From positions 1-56,267 of the forward strand of contig NZ_AUCY01000023.1 in the NCBI RefSeq assembly GCF_000430005.1: 56,267 nucleotides of DNA, given 5' to 3'. This document shows, in pieces, positions 41,665-50,675 of this stretch; the first letter of the stretch is position 1; each line of letters opens with the position of its first letter. This stretch comes from Desulfovibrio cuneatus DSM 11391. GTDB lineage: Bacteria; Desulfobacterota; Desulfovibrionia; Desulfovibrionales; Desulfovibrionaceae. Under the pieces are notes generated by a model. That model was given only the letters and a program-made list of their open reading frames with translations, searched no databases and was not told the DNA's origin. The position numbers were made by a program, and so were the translations under genes.

Positions 41665-42857
41665 GCCGCGTTATATACATGGACAACAACGCTACCACAA
41701 GCGTTGCCCCGGAAGTGCTGGATGCCATGCTGCCCTTTTTGAAAGAGCAATACGGCAACCCTTCCAGCATGCACACCTTTGGCGGCGTTGTGGGCAAAGC
41801 GGTTGATAGAGCCCGCCAGCAGGTGGCAGACCTGTTGGGTGCCAGGGTGCCGGAAGAAATTATCTTCACCTCCTGCGGTACGGAAAGTGACTCCACCGCC
41901 ATTCTTGCCGCCCTGGAAGCACAGCCCGAAAAACGCCATTTCGTGACCACCCGCGTGGAACACCCCGCCGTGCTTGCCCTTGGCCAGCACCTGGAAAAAA
42001 AGGGCTACCGGGTTACCTTCCTGGGGGTAGACGCCAAAGGCAACCTGAACATGGATGAACTGAAGGCCGCCCTCACACGGGACACGGCCCTGGTTTCCGT
42101 TATGTATGCCAACAACGAAACGGGCGTTATTTACCCCATTAAGGAAATTGGCAACATGTGCCGTGAACGCGGCATCCTGTTCCATACCGACGCTGTGCAG
42201 GCCGTGGGCAAAATTCCCCTGGACCTGAAAAACATGCCCATTGATTACTTAAGCCTTTCCGGCCACAAGCTGCATGCCCCCAAAGGCATTGGAGCTTTGT
42301 ATGTGCGCCGCGGGGCCCCTTTCCGCACCTTTTTGCGCGGCGGCCACCAGGAACGCGGCAGAAGGGCCGGCACGGAAGCTGTGCCCAACATTGTGGCCCT
42401 TGGCGCGGCCTGCGCCCTGGCAGCCAAGCACATTGACCAGGAAAACACCGTGGTAAAGGGCCTGCGCGACAAGCTGGAAAATGCCCTGCTGGCCGCTGTG
42501 CCGGAATCCATTATTAACGGCGACCGCACCCACCGCCTGCCCAACACCACCAACATCTCCTTCAAGTATGTGGAAGGTGAAGCCATTCTGCTGCTGCTGG
42601 ACCAGTTCGGCGTGTGCGCCAGTTCCGGTTCTGCCTGCACTTCCGGCAGCCTGGAACCTTCCCACGTGCTGCGGGCCATGGGCGTGCCCTTTACCTTTGC
42701 CCACGGGTCACTGCGCCTCAGCCTTTCACGCTATAACACCGAAGCGGAAGTGGATGGAGTAATCAAAACCCTGCCCGGCATTATTGAACGCCTGCGGGAA
42801 ATATCCCCCTACCGTAATTTGGCGGATAACGTTGCCGAAGGTGAAGCCCATCACTAG
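41661..42857 (+). CDS. nifS: Cysteine desulfurase NifS
   Basis: 398 residues. MDNNATTSVAPEVLDAM at the N-terminus, EHPAVLALG, NNETGVIYPI, HTDAVQAVGK, PLP Lys203 in LSGHKLHAPKG and catalytic Cys326 in SSGSACTSG. Supplies sulfur to NifU, with which it overlaps by four bases. Terminator at 42923-42969. Confidence 0.96.
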   Translation: MSRVIYMDNNATTSVAPEVLDAMLPFLKEQYGNPSSMHTFGGVVGKAVDRARQQVADLLGARVPEEIIFTSCGTESDSTAILAALEAQPEKRHFVTTRVEHPAVLALGQHLEKKGYRVTFLGVDAKGNLNMDELKAALTRDTALVSVMYANNETGVIYPIKEIGNMCRERGILFHTDAVQAVGKIPLDLKNMPIDYLSLSGHKLHAPKGIGALYVRRGAPFRTFLRGGHQERGRRAGTEAVPNIVALGAACALAAKHIDQENTVVKGLRDKLENALLAAVPESIINGDRTHRLPNTTNISFKYVEGEAILLLLDQFGVCASSGSACTSGSLEPSHVLRAMGVPFTFAHGSLRLSLSRYNTEAEVDGVIKTLPGIIERLREISPYRNLADNVAEGEAHH

Positions 42858-42862
42858 AAAAT

Positions 42863-42919
42863 AAGGGGGACGCTGTCCCCCTTACCCCCTGCAAAGGGCA
42901 TGATGCCCTTTGAACCCCA
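42863..42919. repeat. Family A short copy, A5 (inverted)
   Basis: GGGGGACGCTGTCCCCC followed by AAAGGGCATGATGCCCTTT: two of the family A hairpins joined directly, without the variable hairpin. Confidence 0.7.
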
Positions 42920-42922
42920 AAA

Positions 42923-42969
42923 TAAAAAGAACGGTTACAGAATGTCTGTAACCGCTCTTTTTTTTCGCT
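42923..42969 (+). terminator. Rho-independent terminator after nifS
   Basis: Stem CGGTTACAGA / TCTGTAACCG with a 3-base loop, followed by eight T. Confidence 0.85.
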
Positions 42970-43034
42970 CCTGCGGCGAGGCGGAGGGTGCGGGTAGCTT
43001 TGCTGCCCGCACACCTTCACGAAGCCCGAGCGGA

Positions 43035-43084
43035 AAAAGGAAGCAAAGCAACGCCGCCAAACGGAATAACTGGGCGTTTTCCCT
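43035..43084. repeat. Family R end fragment (R7) at the Bax1-I stop codon
   Basis: GCAACGCCGCCAAACGGAAT then AACTGGGCGTTTTCCCTA: the right end of family R; its last bases are the stop codon of the reverse-strand gene. Confidence 0.65.
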
Positions 43085-43805
43085 AGCGGCGGTCGCCAGT
43101 AAGACGCAGCAACATAATAAACAGGTTGATAAAATCAAGGTACAGGGTAAGCGCACCCAGAATAACGCCGCGGCGCATGGCAGTGGCGTCGCCTTCCGGT
43201 GCGCTTTCACCCATGGCCCGCAAGCGCTGGGTGTCGTAAGCTGTCAGCCCAAGGAACACAACAACGCCCACGCAGCTAATGATGAAGTTCATCATGGTGG
43301 AAGGCCAAATCATGTTCACAATGGAAGCAATGATAATGCCAAAAAGCCCCATCATACAAAAGCTGCCAATGGAGGTCAGGTCGCGTTTGGTAATAAGGCC
43401 ATACAGGCTCATGGCCACAAACATGCCGGAAGCCGTTACAAAGGCCTGCACCACAGAAGTGGAGGTGTACACCAGCAGCAACACGGAAAGGGTTGCCCCG
43501 TTCAGGGCGCTGTACAGCAGGAAAATACCTGTGGCAGCCCCGGCAGAAAGGCGCTGAATAGCCCCGCTAATGGTAAACACAAGGGCCACCTGGGCAATGA
43601 TAAGCCCGTAAAACGTCCATTTGCTGGAGAACACTATGGCCGCAAGGGCGGGTACGGTAACCACGGAATAGGCCATAATGGCAGTAATCAAAAGGCCTGC
43701 TGCCATCCAGTTATACACGGAACGCAAGTAGGCGTTGGTCAGCGCGGTAGACTTTTCTGCAACACCCAAAAAAGTTTTGCTGTTGCTGTTCATATCAGTA
43801 CTCAT
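43083..43805 (-). CDS. Bax inhibitor-1/YccA family membrane protein
   Basis: 240 residues with seven hydrophobic segments. Features of the family: LTNAYLRSVYNWMAAGLLIT, YALNGATLSVLLLVYT-like segment, and the C-terminal GLTAYDTQRLRAMGE. The family includes pH-sensitive calcium leak channels and FtsH-linked YccA. Ribosome binding site AGGAG. Transcribed alone. Confidence 0.92.
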   Translation of the reverse strand: MSTDMNSNSKTFLGVAEKSTALTNAYLRSVYNWMAAGLLITAIMAYSVVTVPALAAIVFSSKWTFYGLIIAQVALVFTISGAIQRLSAGAATGIFLLYSALNGATLSVLLLVYTSTSVVQAFVTASGMFVAMSLYGLITKRDLTSIGSFCMMGLFGIIIASIVNMIWPSTMMNFIISCVGVVVFLGLTAYDTQRLRAMGESAPEGDATAMRRGVILGALTLYLDFINLFIMLLRLTGDRR

Positions 43806-44021
43806 GGGATTCTCCTGCTTAAGAATGTATTCATCATATAATAGTCAATAACTGGCCACTTGGCAAGGTAATGCCCGCACAAGTCATGCCCTGCAAACAA
43901 AGGCTTGCCTTTTGGCAAGAGCTGGCCTACGTTTTCCCTTTCTTCCTTATGCGAAACCATTGCAAAACTGCGTTTGGGGTTGCCTTGCCAGCGCGTTCCC
44001 CCACATACTCAAGGAAATGCC

Positions 44022-44540
44022 ATGAACACACCACTGCCGGAAGAACTGGACGGCGGCAGCATTGACGCCCTGCCAGATACCGGGCTTGATGCCAGCGACC
44101 GCCGTATTTTAAGCCTTATCCAGTCTGGTTTTCCGCTGGAGCCGCGCCCCTATGCCGTTATTGGGCAACAGGTGGGCCTGGGGGAAGAAGAAACCTTCCA
44201 GCGTGTGCTGGCCCTGAAAAAACGCAAAATTATCCGCCGACTGGGGGCCAATTTCCAGTCGCGCAAGCTGGGTTTTCACAGCACCCTGTGCGCCGCCAAA
44301 GTGCCCCTTGATGGGCTGGAAGCCTTTGTGCAAGAAGTGAACAGCCACGTGGGGGTAACGCACAACTATTTGCGTAACCATGCCTACAACGTATGGTTTA
44401 CCTGCATTGGCCCTTCCAAAGAAGCTGTGGTGGCGCTTTTGCACAGCATTTCGGAAAAAACTGGCATTGCCATTTTAAACCTGCCTGCCCATAAAATGTA
44501 TAAAATCAAGGTGGATTTTCAGCTCAATGCTGAGGAGTAA
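44022..44540 (+). CDS. Siroheme decarboxylase subunit (Lrp/AsnC-like, AhbA/AhbB family)
   Basis: 172 residues. N-terminal winged-helix part ([20 protein letters not shown] then [16 protein letters not shown]), [19 protein letters not shown], then [19 protein letters not shown], the motif region that binds siroheme in this family. The enzyme converts siroheme to didecarboxysiroheme in the alternative haem pathway of sulfate reducers. The sequence is nearer the AhbA type, but A versus B is not certain. Its partner is not in this window. tyrS starts 32 bases downstream. Confidence 0.85.
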   Translation: MNTPLPEELDGGSIDALPDTGLDASDRRILSLIQSGFPLEPRPYAVIGQQVGLGEEETFQRVLALKKRKIIRRLGANFQSRKLGFHSTLCAAKVPLDGLEAFVQEVNSHVGVTHNYLRNHAYNVWFTCIGPSKEAVVALLHSISEKTGIAILNLPAHKMYKIKVDFQLNAEE

Positions 44541-44572
44541 GAACCCACTGCTATATGCTCAAGGAGAGCACG

Positions 44573-45772
44573 ATGACTGTAGATATTGATGCCCAGATGC
44601 AGCTTATTAAACGCGGTATTGTTGACCTGATTGATGAAGCCGACCTGCGCAAGAAAATAGCCAGGGGCAAGCCCCTTACCGTGAAGGTAGGCTTTGACCC
44701 CACAGCCCCGGACTTGCACCTTGGGCACACAGTGGTGCTGCACAAAATGCGGCATTTTCAGGAGCTTGGGCACAATGTGGTGTTTTTGATTGGCGACTTT
44801 ACCGGGCGCATAGGCGACCCTTCCGGCCGTTCAGACACACGCCCCCCCCTCACCGAAGAACAGGTGAAGGCCAACGCGGAAACCTACAAGCGCCAGGTAT
44901 TCAAAATTCTGGACCCGGAAAAAACCACAGTGGAGTTTAACTCCCACTGGCTGGGGGCCATGAATGCGGCAGACTTTATCCGCCTGACCTCGCGCTATAC
45001 TGTGGCCCGTATGCTGGAACGCGACGACTTTGAAAAGCGCTACCAGGGCAACCAGCCCATTGCCATTCATGAATTTATGTACCCCCTGTGCCAGGGGTAC
45101 GATTCTGTCGCCCTCAAGGCCGATGTAGAAATGGGCGGCACAGACCAGCGCTTCAACCTGCTGGTGGGCCGCCACCTGCAAAGCCAATACGGGCAGGAAC
45201 CGCAGTGCATTATTACCGTGCCCCTGCTGGAAGGGCTGGACGGCATTAAAAAAATGTCCAAGTCTTTAGGCAACTACATTGGCATTGACGAGCCCGCCTC
45301 CCAGATTTTCGGCAAGGTTATGTCTGTTTCCGACACCCTTATGTGGCGCTACTACGAGCTTATTTCCACCCGCTCCCTGGAAGAAATTGCCGCACTGCGC
45401 GCGGATGTGGAAAACGGCACCCGCCACCCCAAAGCGGTGAAGGAAGCCCTGGCTTTTGAACTGACGGCCCGCTACCACAGTGAAGAAGCCGCCCATGTGG
45501 CCCAGCAGGAATTTAACGCCGTGTTTGCCAAAGGCGGCGTGCCGGAAGATGCCCCCACCCACCTGTGCAAAAACGGAGAAGCTTCCACCCCGGTGGCCTT
45601 TCTGGCCGATTCCGGCCTGACAGCTTCACGCGGGGAAGCCCGCCGCCTGGTGGCCCAAAAAGCCCTGACCATTGACGACACCCCATGCGAAGACGGCGCA
45701 ACCCCCCTTGCCCCCGGTGAATATGTGGTCAAGCTCGGCAAAAAGCGCTTCCTGCGGTTAACAGTGCAATAA
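44573..45772 (+). CDS. tyrS: Tyrosyl-tRNA synthetase
   Basis: 399 residues from ATG 44573 (AAGGAGAG upstream). Class I motifs HLGH (49-52) and KMSKS (227-231), [15 protein letters not shown], and a C-terminal S4-like domain ([20 protein letters not shown]). Start upstream at 44555 rejected. Probably in one unit with the siroheme gene. Followed by repeat A2. Confidence 0.96.
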   Translation: MTVDIDAQMQLIKRGIVDLIDEADLRKKIARGKPLTVKVGFDPTAPDLHLGHTVVLHKMRHFQELGHNVVFLIGDFTGRIGDPSGRSDTRPPLTEEQVKANAETYKRQVFKILDPEKTTVEFNSHWLGAMNAADFIRLTSRYTVARMLERDDFEKRYQGNQPIAIHEFMYPLCQGYDSVALKADVEMGGTDQRFNLLVGRHLQSQYGQEPQCIITVPLLEGLDGIKKMSKSLGNYIGIDEPASQIFGKVMSVSDTLMWRYYELISTRSLEEIAALRADVENGTRHPKAVKEALAFELTARYHSEEAAHVAQQEFNAVFAKGGVPEDAPTHLCKNGEASTPVAFLADSGLTASRGEARRLVAQKALTIDDTPCEDGATPLAPGEYVVKLGKKRFLRLTVQ

Positions 45773-45782
45773 TTGGTTTTTA

Positions 45783-45942
45783 TTGGGGAGGCTCTGCCTC
45801 CCCAATCCCCTCCGCCAAGGGCATGATGCCCTTGGAACCCCTATCAGCGCTTGCCCTCCCGCAAAGCGGGAAGGCAAGCGCAAATATGGGGGTCAAGGGG
45901 AATCATTCCCCTTGCAGGGGGCTGGGGGACAGCGTCCCCCAA
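45783..45942. repeat. Family A modular palindromic repeat, copy A2
   Basis: GGGGAGGCTCTGCCTCCCC; CAAGGGCATGATGCCCTTG; variable arms GCGCTTGCCCTCCCGC and GCGGGAAGGCAAGCGC; AAGGGGAATCATTCCCCTT; GGGGGACAGCGTCCCCC. Compared with A1 the variable arms differ at two mirrored positions. It lies within the upstream open frame of the next gene. Confidence 0.88.
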
Positions 45943-45991
45943 TCAAATTCAAGCCTATTTTCTGTGCCCCAATCTCGACCGGATAGACATA

Positions 45992-48900
45992 ATGCCAGCC
46001 AAACACATCCCACTCCACTGGTTTATAACCCCGCACAAGCGCCCCCGGCGCTGGCTGGTGGTGTGTTCTGCGCTTGTGGCCCTGTACGCCGTGCTCCTTG
46101 GGGTTGTAGCCCCATGGTTTGCCATACGCCATGCCCCGGCAATAATAAGCCAGGCCTTGCACAACACCACCACCATAGAGCGTATTTCCATTAATCCGTT
46201 CACCCTGCGCTTTACCCTGGAAGGAGTGGCCCTTACCTACCCCGGTGGGAATGATCCCTTTTTCAGCGCCCGGCGGGTGGTACTGGACCACGGCATAAGC
46301 AGTGTACTACGTTTTGCCCCTGCCCTGCATGCCGTAACGGTGGAACAACCCATCCTGCATTTTTCCCTGGAACAAGACGGCACCACTTCCTTCAGCCAGT
46401 TTGCCCGCCCCGGTGAGCAGGCCAAGCAGGAGGAAGGCAAGCCAGACAGGCTGTTCCCCTTGGTACTGAACAACATCACCATTGACGGGGGCACCATTGA
46501 ATTTGCCGACAATATGCACGGCACCCACCACACCCTGAAGGACCTTTTTCTGTTTGTGCCCTTCACTTCCACCTTACCCGCAGACCAGGCCCGGCAGGTG
46601 CGGCCCACCCTGAATGCCACGTTAGATGGCTCCATTATTGGGCTGGAAGGCCGCACACGACCATTTTCGGAAAGCCTTGCCACCTCGTTCCGTATGCATT
46701 TGGGGGAAATTGCTCTGGAACAATTGCGGCCCTACCTTACGGCCTATACTTCCCTCACCCTTGATGGCGGAATTGCCACGGCAGAAATTAGCCTGGAATT
46801 TGAACGCCATGAAGAAGGCACCAACATTTCTCTAGCAGGTTCCCTGCATGTGGCAGACCTGCGCCTGAGCGCCCCCCAGGAAGGGGTGGTGCTGGAAGTG
46901 CCCTTTGGCGTTATTGAAGCTGAACGGGTACTGCCGGAACATGGGCGCTTTTCCCTGCGCGAAGTGGTGCTGGAAAACCCGGTGGTGCTTGTAGCACGTA
47001 AGGCTGACGGCAGCATGAACTGGAGCCGCTACCTGACGCCACAACCCCCTGCCAACACGGCTCCGGCTAAGGGCGAAGCCCCTGCGGCGGCTAAACCAGG
47101 GGAGGCAGGCACACCCCCACAACCTGCGGGAAATGCTGCTGTTGCAGCAGAAACAAACGCCACACAGCCCCAAACCAATGGCACCATGCCCCAAACCAAC
47201 AGCACTGTGGCCCAAGCCAATGGAACTATGCCCCAAGCCAATGGCACGGTGGCACAAACCAACAGTACTGCAATAGAAACCAATGGCACGGCCTCCGGGG
47301 TGGCTTTTGTTCCCCCTGTCCCCAACCCCAATGCAGGCCCCCTGTTTGCCCTGGAGCAATTCACCATAACCAATGCCAAGGTGCTGTGGCGCGACGCCAC
47401 CTTGGGCAGCACGTTCCAGCAGGAAATTTACCCCCTGAACATTCAGGCCAAACGCCTTGCCACAGAAGCCCCAGAACAAAACACCGGGGCTGAACAGCCT
47501 GCCCCTGGTGTTACGGCTTCGCCTTTCACTGGTCTTGCCACTGCCGTGGCCCCTGCCCCATCCTCAACAGCGGGGCAACCCCCTGTGCAAGGGCTAGCGG
47601 AGGCAGGCAACACAGGGCATATGCTGGCAACAGAATCTTCCGGCCTATTTTCCATCACTCTTGGCAGTGCGGTAAGCGCAGACCCCAAGGAAACCGAGGC
47701 CTTTTTCCAGCAGGCTTTGGCCCTGGAGGCTGATGCGGCACAAAAGATGGCAGAGGCTACAGCCCCTGCCACCGAAGAGATGACTACCACACCGGAAGCT
47801 CTTGTACAGAATGCCACTGCCCAGAATGCAGCAGGCCAAGAAGGCCAAGCCCAAGGAAATGCCACTGCCCCGGCAACCTCTGGCTTGGCAACGTCTGCCC
47901 CAGAAGCGGCCCAGGCCCCAAAGCCAGCCACTGCACCCCTTGGCAACATGGCCTTGCGGGGCACGGTGCAACTGTATCCCTTTGTTCTGGACGCCCGCGT
48001 CCGGGTGAACAGTTTTCCCATGGAGCGCATTGGGCCTTACACAGCCCTTTCCGGCCTTGCCATGCAGGGCGGGCTGCTGAACATAGACACCCAGTGCCGC
48101 CTAGCCATTCAAAATGGTATGCCCCACCTTGCCTTGCAGGAAGGGGCCCTTTCCCTGCACGACTTTGTGGTTACCGTGCCCTTTCCCGGTGGTTCTGCCG
48201 TGGCCCGTTTGCAAAACCTGCTGGTGCGCCGTGTTACGGTGAACCCGGAAACCTCGTTGCTTACCCTGGGGTCTGTGGTGGTGGATGCCCCGCAGTTCAG
48301 CGCCGTGCTGGCGGCCCCTGGCAAAGAAGCCTCCCCTGCCACCGCCCCTACGGCTGGGCCTTCTGCCCCGGCAAAAGAGAGTGCAACGGGTGCCCCCACA
48401 GGCAGCAGGGCTGAAGGAACAGCCAATAAAGCACTGGATGTGACCATTGAAAGCCTGGGGCTAAAAGACGGGCGGCTGGACATTACCAACGAAGCCGCAG
48501 TGAAAGCCCCGTTGAACATTACAGGTTTTGCCCTGACTGGTAGCAATGTGAGCACATTGCCGGGGCAGAAAATTTCCATGGAAGCTTCCGGCACCTGGAA
48601 CGGTTCGGGCAAGCTTGGCATAAAAGGCACAGGCACGGTAACGCCCCTGAACCTGGCCTTTAATACCGCCCTCAGCAAGGTGCCCCTGCGTTCCCTTGGG
48701 CCATGGCTGGCGGCTATTTCCACCCTGGAAGTAAAGCAGGGCGTTGTTTCCTGCGATATTAACGTGAACGTGGCCCAAAGCGGCATTGCTGTGAAGGCAG
48801 AACCCAAAGCCGGGGCCACGGCCCAGCGCAATGCCCCGCACCCTGGGGCAATTGCCACCCCCAGCCTGCCCCGGCAGGAAAGCAAAGCCGCAGAACACGG

Positions 48901-50518
48901 TGTTGGCCTTGCCCTGGCTGGCAAGATGGAAGCCGATGAAATGGTGCTACTGGAAGAAGGGCGCGAAGTGTTCAGCCTTGACCACATGAAGCTGCTTGGC
49001 CTGCGGGGCAACACGGCAGCCCGCACCTTTGACATAACAACCCTGCGCCTGGAAGGGCCGCGCCTTTCCTTCAGCCGTTACCCGGAAGGCATAAACACCC
49101 TGACCAAAGCGTTCGACGTGACAGGAGCACTCACAGCCAACGCCAAGGCCCGGTACAAGCAGCTTGGCACCGTTACCCTGGAGCAGGCCATGAAGGCGGC
49201 AGAACAAACAGCCGCCAAGGCCCCCAATACGCCCATTAGCCCTGCTGTTACCCTGTATGCCGACGGTCCGCAGCATTCCGTAGTGCCGGGGCTTGCCCGC
49301 CTCAGCATTGCCACCCTGCAAATGGAAGGCGGGGCCGTGCGCTTTCATGATGAAACACTGGCCCGGCGGGCTTCTGTTTCTTTTTCCAATTTAAATATGA
49401 AGGCCACAGGGCTTTCTTCTGCCAGCCGCCAGCCTGCTTCCTTTACCCTGGCAGGCAAAGCTGAAGGGGCACCCTTGCAGCTAAGTGCCACAGCAAACCC
49501 GTTTTTTCTGCCCTTGCAAGCCAAGGCCACGGCTTCCCTTAAGGGCATGGACATGATTCCCCTTTCCCCCTATGCAGAGCAGTTTCTGGCCTACCCCATC
49601 AGCAAGGGGGCGCTGTTTCTGGATTCCACCGTGCAAACCGACGGTCAGGTGCTAAGTGCCCAAAACAGCATTACCCTTGGCGGGTTGCAGCTTGGGGCAC
49701 AAGTGCCGGGGCGCACCCCCCCCAACGTGCCCATTAAAACAGGCCTTTCCCTGCTGGCAGACAGCAAGGGCGACGTGCGCATAGACCTGCCCATAAGCGG
49801 CAAACTGGGCGACCCGCAGTTCCGCGTGGGCAACGTGGTGACCAACGTTATTGGCAACATGTTTTTCAAGGTGGTGGCTTCCCCCTTCAATTTGCTCGGC
49901 GCGGTTATTTCCGGGCTGGATAGTGGCGGCCCTTCCCTGGACAGCATTGTGTTTGCCCCTGGTGACGACAGACTAGACGCCAAGGGGGCCAAGGTGATTG
50001 CCGCGGTGGTGGAACTGCTGCAAAAACACCCCAAAATTGCAGTGGTGCTGCATGGCATGGCCGATGAAGCGGAAAAAACGCAGCTTGTGGCGGCGTTTAT
50101 TCGCAAAGGGGTGGAAGAAGCCAAGTGGAACAGCCTCGGCCGCAAAGAACGCGAAACCAAACGCTCTACCGACATGCGGGTTGACCCGCGCCTGACCCCT
50201 GCGGAATATGAAGAATTTTTGTTTGATTTTTATAAGGAAGCAGACATACCTGATAAACCCAGCACCCTTGGCCTTGTGAAAAAACAGCCTGTGTCGGTTA
50301 TGCTGCAAATGCTGGAAAAAACCGTGGCCGTGAACGACAAAGCCCTGGAAAGCCTTGCCCTGGCAAGGGCCGCAGCGGTTAAGGCGGAAATTGTACGCCT
50401 GGACGCTTCCCTGGCAGGCCGGGTGGCTGTGGACCCCACCCCCAAGCTGCGGGAAGCTGGCAGCGGGCAGCCGCTTTACAGCCGGGTGGAGTTTGGTGTG
50501 GCAGATAAAGGCAAGTAA
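45992..50518 (+). CDS. Very large DUF748/AsmA-like envelope protein
   Basis: 1508 residues from ATG 45992; the longer frame to 45851 passes through repeat A2 and is rejected. A transmembrane anchor lies at about 20-45 (WLVVCSALVALYAVLLGVV), then repeated beta-rich AsmA/DUF748 segments such as LHFSLEQDGTTSFSQF and GRFSLREVVLENPVVLVARK. A low-complexity linker (about 350-440) carries tandem NGT/NST units (PQANGTVAQTNST), and a second Ala/Pro linker occurs at about 560-650. The final 200 residues contain an OmpA-like segment (GAKVIAAVVELLQKHPKIAV). Members are thought to span the periplasm in lipid transport or outer-membrane assembly; not proven here. Confidence 0.85.
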   Translation: MPAKHIPLHWFITPHKRPRRWLVVCSALVALYAVLLGVVAPWFAIRHAPAIISQALHNTTTIERISINPFTLRFTLEGVALTYPGGNDPFFSARRVVLDHGISSVLRFAPALHAVTVEQPILHFSLEQDGTTSFSQFARPGEQAKQEEGKPDRLFPLVLNNITIDGGTIEFADNMHGTHHTLKDLFLFVPFTSTLPADQARQVRPTLNATLDGSIIGLEGRTRPFSESLATSFRMHLGEIALEQLRPYLTAYTSLTLDGGIATAEISLEFERHEEGTNISLAGSLHVADLRLSAPQEGVVLEVPFGVIEAERVLPEHGRFSLREVVLENPVVLVARKADGSMNWSRYLTPQPPANTAPAKGEAPAAAKPGEAGTPPQPAGNAAVAAETNATQPQTNGTMPQTNSTVAQANGTMPQANGTVAQTNSTAIETNGTASGVAFVPPVPNPNAGPLFALEQFTITNAKVLWRDATLGSTFQQEIYPLNIQAKRLATEAPEQNTGAEQPAPGVTASPFTGLATAVAPAPSSTAGQPPVQGLAEAGNTGHMLATESSGLFSITLGSAVSADPKETEAFFQQALALEADAAQKMAEATAPATEEMTTTPEALVQNATAQNAAGQEGQAQGNATAPATSGLATSAPEAAQAPKPATAPLGNMALRGTVQLYPFVLDARVRVNSFPMERIGPYTALSGLAMQGGLLNIDTQCRLAIQNGMPHLALQEGALSLHDFVVTVPFPGGSAVARLQNLLVRRVTVNPETSLLTLGSVVVDAPQFSAVLAAPGKEASPATAPTAGPSAPAKESATGAPTGSRAEGTANKALDVTIESLGLKDGRLDITNEAAVKAPLNITGFALTGSNVSTLPGQKISMEASGTWNGSGKLGIKGTGTVTPLNLAFNTALSKVPLRSLGPWLAAISTLEVKQGVVSCDINVNVAQSGIAVKAEPKAGATAQRNAPHPGAIATPSLPRQESKAAEHGVGLALAGKMEADEMVLLEEGREVFSLDHMKLLGLRGNTAARTFDITTLRLEGPRLSFSRYPEGINTLTKAFDVTGALTANAKARYKQLGTVTLEQAMKAAEQTAAKAPNTPISPAVTLYADGPQHSVVPGLARLSIATLQMEGGAVRFHDETLARRASVSFSNLNMKATGLSSASRQPASFTLAGKAEGAPLQLSATANPFFLPLQAKATASLKGMDMIPLSPYAEQFLAYPISKGALFLDSTVQTDGQVLSAQNSITLGGLQLGAQVPGRTPPNVPIKTGLSLLADSKGDVRIDLPISGKLGDPQFRVGNVVTNVIGNMFFKVVASPFNLLGAVISGLDSGGPSLDSIVFAPGDDRLDAKGAKVIAAVVELLQKHPKIAVVLHGMADEAEKTQLVAAFIRKGVEEAKWNSLGRKERETKRSTDMRVDPRLTPAEYEEFLFDFYKEADIPDKPSTLGLVKKQPVSVMLQMLEKTVAVNDKALESLALARAAAVKAEIVRLDASLAGRVAVDPTPKLREAGSGQPLYSRVEFGVADKGK

Positions 50519-50591
50519 AAGTGCGGCGAAGCGCCGCGAGATTTTATTGTGAATAATTGATACCGCGTAGTGTTGTGCGGCGTGCCACAAT

Positions 50592-50634
50592 AAAAAGCAG
50601 CCTTTCCCGGAACCGGGAAAGGCTGCTTTTTTTA
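50592..50634. terminator. Bidirectional terminator between convergent genes
   Basis: Stem AAAGCAGCCTTTCCCGG / CCGGGAAAGGCTGCTTT, flanked by A and T runs, serves both the DUF748 gene and the RTX gene. Confidence 0.9.
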
Positions 50635-50675
50635 TGGGCAGCAGGGCCACCCTTTTTCTTAATCGTTTATGCTTA

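Noticed and set aside
8086-45942. CRISPR array
   Set aside because: The palindromic repeats are dispersed over the window and not spaced by regular unique spacers; no cas genes.
45851-45991. Upstream extension of the DUF748 gene
   Set aside because: It translates repeat A2; the membrane anchor begins after ATG 45992.
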